Source: Spiroplasma endosymbiont of Amphimallon solstitiale (GTDB taxonomy: Bacteria; Bacillota_I; Bacilli_A; Mycoplasmatales; VBWQ01). From it: a stretch of 64,000 nt of DNA. The position numbers and the translations under genes are program-made. Below are positions 50,289-61,759 of the stretch, in pieces. Location: assembly GCF_964030965.1 (NCBI RefSeq), contig NZ_OZ034999.1, positions 248,001 through 312,000 of the forward strand, in the 5' to 3' direction. Numbering within the stretch: the stretch's first letter is position 1; the number at the start of each line of letters is the position of its first letter. Below the pieces are notes generated by a model. The model had not been told where the DNA came from. It did not search any database and saw nothing but the letters and a program-made list of their open reading frames with translations.

Positions 50289-53058
50289 ACAAAAAACATG
50301 ATTTTTAAAACGACGAAGTCGTTTATATCTTGGTTCAAAAGAAATGAATAGTAGTCTTACTAAATTTAAGGGTTCAATTTTTGCCATTATTTTTGGATTA
50401 ATTATTGCTTGTTTTGTTATAATTGGTTCAGGTCAAAATGCTTTTACTTATTTTCAGTTGTTATTAACATATGCTTTTACAAGTTGGCCAGCTAATAATT
50501 GAGATAATACTTTAGTTTGATGAGCAATTTATATTGTAGCAGGATTAGCACTAGTTATTTCTTTCCGCTCAGGAATGTTTAATATTGGAGTTGCGGGTCA
50601 AATGTTAGCAGCAGGAGCTGTTGTTATCGCAATTGGTGTCCGTTATGACTTATCACAACCATTAGCTATAATTAGCGCGCTTTTTGCTGGAGTATTAGCA
50701 GCAATATTGGTGGCGTTGGTAACAGTGTTATTAAAAGTTTTTTTTAATGTTCATGAGGTTGTTACTTCTATTTTATTAAATTGAACAATTTGATATTTAG
50801 TAAAATGACTATTTAAAATCAATAAAGATTTATATGATGCTGATCATGGAACATCAGCAAGTATTCATGATAGTATGAGTATGAGTATTAATGGTTATAA
50901 TTGTATACTACCATTATTAATTTCTATTATTTTAATAATAACAGTTTGATTCTTATTGAAAAAAACAACTTTAGGTTATAAAATTCGAACAGTAGGTTTA
51001 AATCCGTTTGCTGCGGTTTATAGTGGTATTAATCATAAACATTATTGCATAACATCATTTGTTATTTCAGGAGCATTAGCAGGAGTAATGGCTGTTATTT
51101 ATTACATTGCCAAAAATCCTTCAATTAGTTTTTTAACTGATGATTTACCAACTATTGGTTTTGATAGTATAGCTGTTGCCTTAGTTGGTCAAATTAATCC
51201 AATAGGTGTTGTGGGTTCTGCTTTTCTTTGAGGTTTAATTAAGAGTGGTGGTTCAATTGGTTCAGTATTAACATTACCAACAGCAACTGGTGATATTATT
51301 TTTGGTGTTATTATTTATTCAGCTGCTTGTGCAGTTTTATTATCTCGTTTACAGCCAATTAAATTTTTAATTCGTTATTTAAATATAGCCTTTGATGGAG
51401 AAAAACGAAAAGTTACAAATAGTTTTATTGCCAAGATGTACTATCATTTTATTGAAAATTTTAAAATAAAGAGACAATATAATAAGTTAAAATCAGATTT
51501 AATTAAAGAAAAAAATAATAAAATTAATCACTTAAAGATAGAATATAATAAATCATTATCAGATTATGAGTCAAAAGTTAAAAATTTAAAACAAAATCTT
51601 TCACAAGAAATTAATAAATTGAAACAAGAATTAAGTGATCAATTAAAGTCATTAAAAAATCAATTAGTTAAAACTAATGATAAAAAATTAAAAGAACAAT
51701 TAATTTTAAAAAAATGTCAACTTCAAATTACTTATAAAATTGAAATTAAGGAATTAATTAAAAAATATAAAATTGATAAAGAACAATTAAAAGGAAAATA
51801 TAATAAATCATTATCAGATTATGAGTCAAAAGTTAAAAATTTAAAACAAAATCTTTCACAAGAAATTAATAAATTGAAACAAGAATTAAGTGATCAATTA
51901 AAGTCATTAAAAAATCAATTAGTTAAAACTAATGATAAAAAATTAAAAGAACAATTAATTTTAAAAAAATGTCAACTTCAAATTACTTATAAAATTGAAA
52001 TTAAGGAATTAATTAAAAAATATAAAATTGATAAAGAACAATTAAAAGGAAAATATAATAAATCATTATCAGATTATGAGTCAAAAGTTAAAAATTTAAA
52101 ACAAAATCTTTCACAAGAAATTAATAAATTGAAACAAGAATTAAGTGATCAATTAAAGTCATTAAAAAATCAATTAGTTAAAACTAATGATAAAAAATTA
52201 AAAGAACAATTAATTTTAAAAAAATGTCAACTTCAAATTACTTATAAAATTGATAAAGAACAATTAAAAGGAAAATATAATAAAATACTATGAGATGATA
52301 AGTCAGTAGTTAAAAATTTAAAACAAAATCTTTCGCAAGAAATTAATAAAGTTAATAGTGATATCAACTTACAGTTACAAGCAGTTATTAATAATAAAAA
52401 TGATAAAGTTGATGTTAATTGAGCACAATTTTTCCAAGAAAATAAAGCTTTAAATCATTATATATATAAACAATATAATGCAATTTGAAAAAAAGGTAAA
52501 ATTGGTAATTGAAATAATTTTCAACAAGAAATAAAAACGATTTATGGTGAAAGTTTAAATATGTATATTAATGAAAAAATGAAATATGAAAATAATGTTT
52601 ATAATTATAAGCAAGATTTAATTCGAGAAATAGTATTATTAAAAAAACAAAAAGCAATATTAGATAAGTCAAGAGTAAAAGACTTAAAATTAAATCTTTA
52701 TCGAGAAATTAATAAATTGAAACAAGAATTAAGTGATGAATTAAAGTCATTAAAAAATCAAACAGTTAAAACTGACGATAAAAAAATAAAAAAACAATTA
52801 ATTTTAGCAAAACATCAACTTCAAACTAATTATAAAAATAATGTTAAAGAGTTAATTAAAAATTATAAAATTGACAAACAGCAATTAAAAAGTCAAATTA
52901 TCCCAATTAATAGTAATATTAATATATTAACTAAACAATTTATTAAAAAAGCGGAAATTGAAAAGACAACTTTTATTAATAAATTTACTGATATATTTAA
53001 AAATGAACAACAAGCAATTATGAAAATAAAAACTGAAAGAACAGGAGGAAAAAGTTAA
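50281..53058 (+). CDS. Nucleoside ABC permease (NupP-like) fused to a coiled-coil repeat tail, 925 aa
   Basis: The first 385 residues are a NupP/RnsC-type permease with conserved SFRSGMFNIGVAGQMLAAG, NVHEVVTSILLN, TVGLNPFAAVYSGINHKHYC and FDSIAVALVGQINPIGVVGS; about 8 hydrophobic segments. The remaining 540 are a Lys/Glu/Leu coiled coil. Three near-identical 85-residue repeats (255 bp; the third lacks 11 residues) begin at about 422, followed by degenerate units. TGA Trp keeps the frame through the tail. The coupled next gene (TAATG) is the second permease. A coiled-coil tail this long is not typical of the permease family. Confidence 0.88.
51544..52275 (+). repeat. 255-bp coding repeats (three copies, third shortened)
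   Basis: Units start with AATATAATAAATCATTATCAG at about 51544, 51799 and 52054. The first two appear identical; the third lacks 33 bases (EIKELIKKYKI). They encode the heptad-rich YNKSLSDYESKVKNLKQNLS segment and continue as KLKQELSDQLKSLKNQLVKT. Recent amplification or gene conversion is implied. Confidence 0.9.
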
Positions 53059-53978
53059 TGGAAGCACTCAAAATAATTCTTGAACATTCTAGTTTAATTT
53101 TTGTTGTTTTAGTACTTGGTGCATTATCTGGATTAATTTCAGAACGTGCTGGTGTTGTTAATATTGGTATTGAAGGAATGATGACAATTGGTGCTCTTGC
53201 TTTTTCTTCATTTGGGAAAAATATAGGTGTTAATTGAGGTAATTGATCACAAATTGTTGCTTTATTAGTAGGTGGATTAGCGGGAATGGGATTTGCTTGT
53301 TTCCATGCTTTTGCATCAGTTACTTTAAAATCTGATCAAATTATTTCTGGCGTTGCAATTAATATTTTAGCAGCAGCAATTGCAGTTTTTGTTGTTCAGT
53401 TACCAGGGAATAATGGTTTTATTTCATTAACAAATATTTATCAATTACCAAAAATTGGTAATAATGAATTTTTTAATTTATATTTATTTTTAGCAATTAT
53501 AGTTTTAGTAAGTATTGCTATTATTTTAAAATATACTAAATGAGGATTACATCATGTTGCGACTGGTGAAAATCCCAATGCGGTTGATGCTGCAGGAATT
53601 AATGTTATTAAACAACGATATGTTGCTGTATTATTATCTGGTTTTTTAGCAGGAATTGCTGGTGGTATTTTTCCAATGTATGCTAGTCAAACTTTTCGTG
53701 GGACAGTTAGTGGAAATGGTTTTATTGCTTTAGCTATTTTAATTTTTGGACAATGAAGGGTACCATTGATTACAATTGGTGCTGCCTTATTTGCTATTGT
53801 TGAAACAACAGGTGCCAGAATTACGTTTTTACCAAATATTCCTCAATGAATATCAAGTAATTCTGATGTATGGAATATATTGCCTTTTGTAACATCTTTA
53901 TTAGTTTTAGTATTTACATCAAAATGAAGTAAAACACCAAAAGCATTGGGTATTGCTTTCAATAAATCTAAACGATAA
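53058..53978 (+). CDS. Nucleoside ABC permease (NupQ-like), 306 aa
   Basis: Second membrane subunit of the transporter. Starts MEALKIILEHSSLIFVVLVL; AGGAGGAAAAAGTTAATG gives the site and coupling. Conserved permease segments: ISERAGVVNIGIEGMMTIGA, VTLKSDQIISGVAINILAAA, TGENPNAVDAAGINVIKQRY and GLIALAIL-type FIALAILIFGQW. About 8 hydrophobic segments. TGA Trp at several sites. Duplicated without change at 55980. Confidence 0.92.
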
Positions 53979-54074
53979 AATTAGTTATTAATAATTTTAA
54001 TGATGAATTAATTTTGAAATTAAATTTTACTTTTTTAGTAATATTTTCTAAGATTTAATTAAAAATATAATAAA

Positions 54075-54120
54075 AAATAAAAAATTTTATGGGTATTTTA
54101 TACTATAAAATTTTTTATTT
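54075..54120 (+). terminator. Terminator of the nucleoside transporter operon
   Basis: AAATAAAAAATTTTAT / ATAAAATTTTTTATTT, 16-bp stem, 14-base loop; repeated exactly in the second duplication unit at 56997-57042. Confidence 0.7.
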
Positions 54121-54154
54121 TATTAAGAATTTGAAAAAAATCGCAATAATACAG

Positions 54155-54222
54155 TTTTATTTATCAAAAAAATAAATATAATTTTTGATAGATAGAAAAA
54201 ATGTGGTAAAAGTTTAAATTAA
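54155..54222 (+). promoter_or_regulatory. Conserved leader/promoter segment of the RPEVK-repeat genes
   Basis: TATCAAAAA and TTTTTGATA form an inverted repeat around AATAAATATAAT, which contains a good -10 (TATAAT). The same block, nearly unchanged, is at 57077-57144 and 58473-58540 before the same gene family, which suggests a shared promoter or operator. Confidence 0.55.
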
Positions 54223-54253
54223 ATTAAATTAATTATATTTAGAGGGGAAAAAC

Positions 54254-55059
54254 ATGAATAATGGAAGTATAGTTATTAATACAGTTTATTCATTTCAAAT
54301 TAATGAAATAGTTAATAAACAATCTAATAAAGAAAAACAACAAGAATATAAAAAAGATTATATCAACTTAATAAGAAACGGGAAATGAAAAAAAGTAAAA
54401 TATGATATCAAAAGAATAAAGAAAAAATGAGAGAATATGCTCAAAGGCCCGAAGTAAAAGCAAGAAATCGAGAATATAAACAAAGACCTGAAGTGAAAGC
54501 AAGGAGGAGAAAATATGATCAAGAGTTATATCAAAAGAATAAAGAAAAAATGAGAGAATATGCTCAAAGACCTGAAGTAAAAGCAATAAAGAAAAAATAT
54601 GTTCAAAGGTTTGAAGTAAAATTGAAAAAGAAAGAATATACTCAAAGGTCTGAAGTAAAATTGAAAATGAGAGAATATGCTCAAAAACCCGAAGTGAAAA
54701 TAAGAAAAAAAGAATATAGACAGACATTATATAAAACCAATAAAGAAGAGGAACTAAAAAATAATCAAAAAAGATATCAACTTAATAAAGAAAGAATACG
54801 ACAATATGCTCAAAGACCTGAAGTAAAAGCAAAAAAACAAGAATATGATAAAAAAAGATATCAACTTAATAAGCAAAAAAAGCAAAAACAAAGAGAATTG
54901 CAATTTGATCGTGTTTTTAGTTCAAAACAAAATTTTGAATTGAGTAGTTTTAATTATAATAATGTTTATGATGAACAAGTTATAAAAGATGCATTAAATA
55001 ATTTAGAGTTAGATCAATTAAATTTATTAGATAAATCCTTTAATTTTGTAGAAAAGTAA
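54254..55059 (+). pseudogene. RPEVK-repeat protein gene, frameshifted and cut by a MITE (unit 1)
   Basis: MNNGSIVINTVYSFQINEIV is followed by a Lys/Glu-rich segment. An A-run of six at 54350-54355 (seven A would keep frame) shifts the frame. The rest, with the motif [Y/R]xxRPEVKA(R/K), continues in another frame (REYAQRPEVKARNREYKQRP and so on) to DKSFNFVEK in the MITE at 55038. Basic, repeat-rich, no membrane segment. The native continuation after the MITE (DKSIEQLLVGKPTLKQN) is fused to the coiled-coil sequence of the duplicated permease tail. Confidence 0.75.
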
Positions 55060-55200
55060 TGATACATGATAAAGTGTTATTTTTAGAGAATTTTTAAACT
55101 AAATAATGTTACTTTTAACAAATTTTTAATTAAAAATAATATTTTAAGTGTAAATTGATGAATAATTTTTGGTCATCCATACTTTTCTACATAATTAAAA
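55038..55200 (+). mobile_element. 163-bp MITE-like element, copy 10
   Basis: Target duplication gataaatc (55030-55037 and 55201-55208). It differs from the common form by tttttaaact in place of tttttacact, shared with copy 11. Confidence 0.95.
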
Positions 55201-55240
55201 GATAAATCTATTGAACAGTTGTTAGTTGGTAAACCAACAC

Positions 55241-55980
55241 TAAAACAAAATCTTTCGCAAGAAATTAATAAAGTTAATAGTGATATCAACTTACAGTTAC
55301 AAGCAGTTATTAATAATAAAAATGATAAAGTTGATGTTAATTGAGCACAATTTTTCCAAGAAAATAAAGCTTTAAATCATTATATATATAAACAATATAA
55401 TGCAATTTGAAAAAAAGGTAAAATTGGTAATTGAAATAATTTTCAACAAGAAATAAAAACGATTTATGGTGAAAGTTTAAATATGTATATTAATGAAAAA
55501 ATGAAATATGAAAATAATGTTTATAATTATAAGCAAGATTTAATTCGAGAAATAGTATTATTAAAAAAACAAAAAGCAATATTAGATAAGTCAAGAGTAA
55601 AAGACTTAAAATTAAATCTTTATCGAGAAATTAATAAATTGAAACAAGAATTAAGTGATGAATTAAAGTCATTAAAAAATCAAACAGTTAAAACTGACGA
55701 TAAAAAAATAAAAAAACAATTAATTTTAGCAAAACATCAACTTCAAACTAATTATAAAAATAATGTTAAAGAGTTAATTAAAAATTATAAAATTGACAAA
55801 CAGCAATTAAAAAGTCAAATTATCCCAATTAATAGTAATATTAATATATTAACTAAACAATTTATTAAAAAAGCGGAAATTGAAAAGACAACTTTTATTA
55901 ATAAATTTACTGATATATTTAAAAATGAACAACAAGCAATTATGAAAATAAAAACTGAAAGAACAGGAGGAAAAAGTTAA
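55241..55980 (+). pseudogene. Coiled-coil tail fragment of the permease gene (unit 2)
   Basis: Carries the last 240 residues of the permease-coiled-coil protein (LSQEINKVNSDINLQLQAV to TERTGGKS) without the permease part. In frame with the preceding SIEQLLVGKPTLKQN, so a hybrid protein could be read only from a start after the MITE. The nearest ATG is at 55483. Confidence 0.85.
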
Positions 55981-56900
55981 TGGAAGCACTCAAAATAATT
56001 CTTGAACATTCTAGTTTAATTTTTGTTGTTTTAGTACTTGGTGCATTATCTGGATTAATTTCAGAACGTGCTGGTGTTGTTAATATTGGTATTGAAGGAA
56101 TGATGACAATTGGTGCTCTTGCTTTTTCTTCATTTGGGAAAAATATAGGTGTTAATTGAGGTAATTGATCACAAATTGTTGCTTTATTAGTAGGTGGATT
56201 AGCGGGAATGGGATTTGCTTGTTTCCATGCTTTTGCATCAGTTACTTTAAAATCTGATCAAATTATTTCTGGCGTTGCAATTAATATTTTAGCAGCAGCA
56301 ATTGCAGTTTTTGTTGTTCAGTTACCAGGGAATAATGGTTTTATTTCATTAACAAATATTTATCAATTACCAAAAATTGGTAATAATGAATTTTTTAATT
56401 TATATTTATTTTTAGCAATTATAGTTTTAGTAAGTATTGCTATTATTTTAAAATATACTAAATGAGGATTACATCATGTTGCGACTGGTGAAAATCCCAA
56501 TGCGGTTGATGCTGCAGGAATTAATGTTATTAAACAACGATATGTTGCTGTATTATTATCTGGTTTTTTAGCAGGAATTGCTGGTGGTATTTTTCCAATG
56601 TATGCTAGTCAAACTTTTCGTGGGACAGTTAGTGGAAATGGTTTTATTGCTTTAGCTATTTTAATTTTTGGACAATGAAGGGTACCATTGATTACAATTG
56701 GTGCTGCCTTATTTGCTATTGTTGAAACAACAGGTGCCAGAATTACGTTTTTACCAAATATTCCTCAATGAATATCAAGTAATTCTGATGTATGGAATAT
56801 ATTGCCTTTTGTAACATCTTTATTAGTTTTAGTATTTACATCAAAATGAAGTAAAACACCAAAAGCATTGGGTATTGCTTTCAATAAATCTAAACGATAA
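55980..56900 (+). CDS. Nucleoside ABC permease, 306 aa, second copy
   Basis: Same as the gene at 53058, with the same AGGAGG and TAATG context. It no longer follows the first permease directly but a fragment. Whether it is translated as part of the transporter depends on a promoter now located upstream in unit 1. Confidence 0.9.
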
Positions 56901-57175
56901 AATTAGTTATTAATAATTTTAATGATGAATTAATTTTGAAATTAAATTTTACTTTTTTAGTAATATTTTCTAAGATTTAATTAAAAATATAATAAAAAAT
57001 AAAAAATTTTATGGGTATTTTATACTATAAAATTTTTTATTTTATTAAGAATTTGAAAAAAATCGCAATAATACAGTTTTATTTATCAAAAAAATAAATA
57101 TAATTTTTGATAGATAGAAAAAATGTGGTAAAAGTTTAAATTAAATTAAATTAATTATATTTAGAGGGGAAAAAC

Positions 57176-58425
57176 ATGAATAATGGAAGTATAGTTATTA
57201 ATACAGTTTATTCATTTCAAATTAATGAAATAGTTAATAAACAATCTAATAAAGAAAAACAACAAGAATATAAAAAAGATTATATCAACTTAATAAGAAA
57301 CGGGAAATGAAAAAAAGTAAAATATGATATCAAAAGAATAAAGAAAAAATGAGAGAATATGCTCAAAGGCCCGAAGTAAAAGCAAGAAATCGAGAATATA
57401 AACAAAGACCTGAAGTGAAAGCAAGGAGGAGAAAATATGATCAAGAGTTATATCAAAAGAATAAAGAAAAAATGAGAGAATATGCTCAAAGACCTGAAGT
57501 AAAAGCAATAAAGAAAAAATATGTTCAAAGGTTTGAAGTAAAATTGAAAAAGAAAGAATATACTCAAAGGTCTGAAGTAAAATTGAAAATGAGAGAATAT
57601 GCTCAAAAACCCGAAGTGAAAATAAGAAAAAAAGAATATAGACAGACATTATATAAAACCAATAAAGAAGAGGAACTAAAAAATAATCAAAAAAGATATC
57701 AACTTAATAAAGAAAGAATACGACAATATGCTCAAAGACCTGAAGTAAAAGCAAAAAAACAAGAATATGATAAAAAAAGATATCAACTTAATAAGCAAAA
57801 AAAGCAAAAACAAAGAGAATTGCAATTTGATCGTGTTTTTAGTTCAAAACAAAATTTTGAATTGAGTAGTTTTAATTATAATAATGTTTATGATGAACAA
57901 GTTATAAAAGATGCATTAAATAATTTAGAGTTAGATCAATTAAATTTATTAGATAAATCCTTTAATTTTGTAGAAAAGTAATGATACATGATAAAGTGTT
58001 ATTTTTAGAGAATTTTTAAACTAAATAATGTTACTTTTAACAAATTTTTAATTAAAAATAATATTTTAAGTGTAAATTGATGAATAATTTTTGGTCATCC
58101 ATACTTTTCTACATAATTAAAAGATAAATCTATTGAACAGTTGTTAGTTGGTAAACCAACACTAAAACAAAATTTGTTATTAAATAGTGAAAATTTCTCA
58201 TTTAATTTAATTTATGATGATGTGTATGATGAGCAAGTTATAAAAGATGCATTAAATAATTTAGAATTAGATCAATTAAATTTATTAGATAAATCTATTG
58301 AACAGTTATTAGTTGGTAAAAAAATATCGGAACAAAATATTCATTGAAATAATAGTATTGTAGTTACAAGTAACTTAGATAGTGATATTTATGATTATAA
58401 TTTATCAACTGGACTTATTCCTTAA
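57176..58425 (+). pseudogene. RPEVK-repeat protein gene, second unit plus native 3' end
   Basis: Same N-terminal part, frameshift and MITE as unit 1, but after the MITE (57960-58122) the gene continues with DKSIEQLLVGKPTLKQNLLL, then NLIYDDVYDEQVIKDALNNL, a repeated module, and ends NLDSDIYDYNLSTGLIP with TAA. The last module shows the C-terminal tail of this family, which recurs in the gene ending at 63496. Without the MITE and with one more A it would be one long gene. Confidence 0.75.
57960..58122 (+). mobile_element. 163-bp MITE-like element, copy 11
   Basis: Duplicate of copy 10 through the tandem duplication, with the same target duplication gataaatc (57952-57959 and 58123-58130). Confidence 0.95.
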
Positions 58426-59440
58426 TTAATTTTAAAGTATTAATAATAATTTGTTTAAGTTTAAACTAAGACTTTTATTTATCAAAAAAAATAAATATAA
58501 TTTTTGATAGATAGAAAAAATATGGTAAAAGTTTAAATAAAATTTAATTAATTATGTTTATAGGGGGAGCAAAGCATATGGATAATGAAAGTATAGTTAT
58601 TAATGTACCTTATTTATTTCAAAAAAATAAAGAAAAAAGACAAGAATATAATCAAAGACCTGAAGTGAAAACAAGGAGTAGAGAATATAGAAAAAAATGA
58701 TATCAGCTTAATAAAGAACTGGAACTAAAAAATAGTAAATTATAATATCAACGCAATAAAGAAAGGCAACAAGAATATAAACAAAGGCCTGAAGTGAAAG
58801 CAAGGAGGAAGGAAAATTATCAAAAACCTGAAGTAAAAGCAAGAAAACGAGAATATGATCAAAGACCCGAAGTGAAAACAAGGAGGAGAGAATATAGAAA
58901 AAAATGATATCAGCTTAATAAGCAAAAAAAGCAAAAACAAAGAGAATTACAATCTGGTTATGTTTTTAGTTCAAAACAAAATTTTGAGTTAAGCAATTTT
59001 AATTGTGATGATATGTGTAGTGAACAAATAAAAAATATTGCATCAGATGTTTTAGAATTACAACTTTATTCAGAAACACAAGAAACAGAATTAGATAAGT
59101 TGTTAGAACCTGTTTAGAATCTTTTTAATAAAACTGAAATAAATGAAAGAACAACCATTTGTAAACTAGTATTTAGTTTTCTTTCACAATTTTTTCATAA
59201 TCTTCTGTATTTTTCTAATCAAGCAAAGCTTCGTTCTACAATTCATCTTTTTGGTAATACTACAAAAGTATGTAATTCATTACGTTTTATCACTTCAACA
59301 TTTGCATTTATGATTGTTTTGATTTCAGAAGCAAATTTTTCACCAGTATAACCAGCATCTACTATTATTTTTTGAACTGCAGAAAGATTTTCTTTTTCAT
59401 TTTCAATCATTATTATAGCGCTATTACGATCTGTTTTTTC

Positions 59441-59603
59441 CTTTAATTTTGTAGAAAAGTAATGATACATGATAAAGTGTTATTTTTAGAGAATTTTTAC
59501 ACTAAATAATGTTACTTTTAACAAATTTTTAATTAAAAATAATATTTTAAGTGTAAATTGATGAATAATTTTTGGTCATCCATACTTTTCTACATAATTA
59601 AAA
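59441..59603 (+). mobile_element. 163-bp MITE-like element, copy 12
   Basis: Target gttttttc at 59604-59611 and 59433-59440. It lies inside IS5-A and immediately next to IS256 copy 3, which used the same 8 bases. Confidence 0.95.
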
Positions 59604-59611
59604 GTTTTTTC

Positions 59612-60985
59612 GGCAATGTTTAGTAATCTGTGTAACTTACAAAAATAACTATGTTTAATTAATTCTAGTAAATATAATTAAATGACTAGAAAGAGTGAGT
59701 TACAGATGGCTAAAAAACAAAATATTAATAATAATGATCCAATATCAAAAGCAGTAGATTTATTATTAGAAAATACTGAAGATTTAACAACAGTTTTTAA
59801 AGAAGGGGGTTTATATAAAGAATTAACAAAACGTTTAGTTGAAAAAATGTTGAATTCTGAAATGCAAAATTATTTAGGATATGAAAAAAATCAACATAGT
59901 AATACTGAAAATGCTCGTAATGGTACAAGTTCAAAAAAATTAATAACTCAACAAGGTAAAATTGAGATTGATGTACCAAGAGATCGCAATAGTGATTTTA
60001 CTCCTGTAATAGTTGCAAAAAGACAGCGAAGATTTGATGGTTTTGATCAACAAGTGCTTTCACTATATGCAAAAGGTATGACTCTATCTGACATTAGAAT
60101 GCAGTTACAAGAGTTATATCATGGTGCTGATATTAGTGAAAGTGTTATTAGTCAAATTACTGATGATGTTATTGATGATGTCAAAACATGACAAAATCGA
60201 CCATTAGAAAGCATTTATCCGATTGTTTATTTTGATTGTATAGTAGTTAAAGTTCGACAAGATAAACGGATTATTAATAAATCAGTTTATATAGCATTAG
60301 GAGTTGATTTAGAAGGTAAAAAAGATGTTTTAGGCTTATGAATTAGTGAAAATGAAGGTGCTAAATTTTGATTAGCTAATTTCACAGAAATGAAAAATCG
60401 AGGCTTAAATGATATTTTGATTGCTTGTAGTGATAATTTAACAGGCATGTCAGAAGCAATACAAGCAGTTTATCCTAAAACAGAACATCAATTATGCATT
60501 GTTCATCAAATTCGAAATAGTTTAAAATATGTTTCATACAAACATCGAAAAACTCTAGTTACAGATTTAAAACCAATTTATAGTGCATGTAGTGAAGAAC
60601 AAGCAATGCAAGCTTTAGAATCATTTGAAAGTAAATGAAATAAACAATATCCCCAAATTGCTAAATCTTGATATAAAAATTGAGAAAATTTGATGATTTT
60701 TATTAGTTATCCTGCAGAAATCAAAAGAGTAATTTATACAACAAATGCTATTGAATCTGTTAATAGTCAATTACGAAAAGTTATTAGAAACAAAAAAGCT
60801 TTTCCTAATGATATGTCAGTTTTTAAAATATTTTATTTAGCAATTGAAAATATAACAAAAAAATGAACATTGCCTATTCAAAATTGAAATACAGCAATTG
60901 CTCATTTTATGATAAAATTTGAAGATAGAATTAATCTGAACTAGTACTTTGTAAAACAAAGATACACAGATTTCTAAAAAGCCTC
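59612..60985 (+). mobile_element. IS256-family insertion sequence, copy 3
   Basis: Complete 1,374-bp copy with target duplication gttttttc (59604-59611 and 60986-60993). It is the only copy of the three with a clean duplication, so its insertion looks recent. It is next to a MITE that has the same target word, so the two insertions share one site in IS5-A. Confidence 0.97.
59682..60944 (+). CDS. IS256-family transposase, 420 aa, copy 3
   Basis: Same protein as the other two copies, with VKT as in copy 2 and [10 protein letters not shown] in place of [10 protein letters not shown] near residue 177. Catalytic residues intact, both element ends intact: the best candidate for an active IS256. 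Confidence 0.95.
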
Positions 60986-61759
60986 GTTTTTTCTGCTGTG
61001 GTTATGTAAATTGCATGTGGTAAACCTTGAGAATCAACAACAATATGACGTTTTATGCCTGAAATCTTTTTACCAGCATCATAACCTTTATTTTCAGTAG
61101 TATCTGTATTTTTAACACTTTGCGAATCAATTATACAAAAACTAGTTTGTTCTTTGCGATTATTATTGATACGAACTTTTTTAACTAATTTTTTTTAAAA
61201 TTAATTGCAATACACTAGGTTCTTTACCATTATTTTTACTTCAAATTTGAAAATAATAATATACAGTTTGTCATTTTGGAAAATTTTTTGGTAGCATTCT
61301 TCATTGACAACCACTTTTTAATACATATAAAATTGCACAAAATACTTCATATAAATCTAAACTTCTTGGTTTTGTTTTCTTTTTGCTATTTTCTAAAATT
61401 GATTTTATGTTCTCAAATTGTTCTTTGGTGACATGACTTGGATAATTTTTATGCATATATACCTCTTATTTTAAAATATATAATCATTTTACATTATTTT
61501 CGAAAAGATTCTAAACAGGTTCTTATATAAACTTAATAAAGAACAGAAACTAAAAAATAATGAAAAATGATATAAAAAAAATAAAGAAAAAAAATTAGAG
61601 TATAATCAAAATTCTGAAGTAAAGATAAGAATGCAAGAATATGATAAAAAAAGATATCAACTTATTAAAGAAAAACAAAAAAAATATGTTCAAATGCCTG
61701 AAGTGAAAGCAAGAAGGAAAGAATATAAACAAAGGCCAGAAGTGAAAGTAAGAACCTGT

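Larger units (their letters stand above)
53979..54253. other. Intergenic region with terminator and conserved leader
   Basis: A terminator-like palindrome at 54075-54120 ends the transporter operon. At 54155-54222 lies an upstream segment (TTTATTTATCAAAAAAATAA, then ATATAATTTTTGATAGATAG) found also at 57077 and 58473, ahead of the related repeat genes. Near ATG 54254 the site is AGAGGGGAAA. Confidence 0.7.
52319..55240 (+). repeat. 2,922-bp tandem duplication, unit 1
   Basis: The unit is followed immediately by a second unit at 55241-58162. Its borders share the 11-base word TAAAACAAAAT (52319-52329, 55241-55251 and 58163-58173). No difference between units was seen in any stretch I compared, including two identical frameshifts, stop codons and MITE variants. 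The unit includes the end of the permease-coiled-coil gene, the second permease and the RPEVK-repeat gene with its MITE. Confidence 0.95.
55241..58162 (+). repeat. 2,922-bp tandem duplication, unit 2
   Basis: Same content as unit 1. Here the permease tail fragment is joined at its left side to the repeat gene, and the right side continues into the native 3' part of that gene (LLLNSENFSFNLIYDDV). Confidence 0.95.
59114..61456 (-). pseudogene. IS5-family transposase gene, interrupted (copy A)
   Basis: The N-terminal frame MHKNYPSHVTKEQFENIKSI runs 61456-61181 and stops after LILKKIS. The second frame continues LVKKVRINNNRKEQTSFCII, DSQSVKNTDTTENKGYDAGK and so on after an A8 run. One A fewer would join them, or a +1 ribosomal shift is used. 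Catalytic regions: IIDSQSVKN, IVDAGYTG and WIVERSFAWLEKYRRL. The gene is then cut by a MITE and IS256, so it is inactive. Confidence 0.85.
59106..61522 (-). mobile_element. IS5-family insertion sequence, copy A, containing a MITE and IS256 copy 3
   Basis: Ends are GAACCTGTTTAGAATCTTTT in perfect inverted repeat, with TTA on both sides (59103-59105 and 61523-61525), a TNA target as in IS427-type elements. The 864-bp element holds a MITE (59441-59603) and IS256 copy 3 (59612-60985). Confidence 0.93.

Noticed and set aside
51544..52275. CRISPR-like array
   Set aside because: The repeats are 255 bp, contiguous, without spacers, and in frame within a coding region. No CRISPR array was found in the window.
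54368..54727. Minus-strand hydrophobic frame over the repeat gene (also at 57290, 58740, 62786)
   Set aside because: The pattern of Phe, Leu and Ser is the reverse of the Lys/Glu-rich repeats; no ribosome binding site, and it recurs only where the repeat does.
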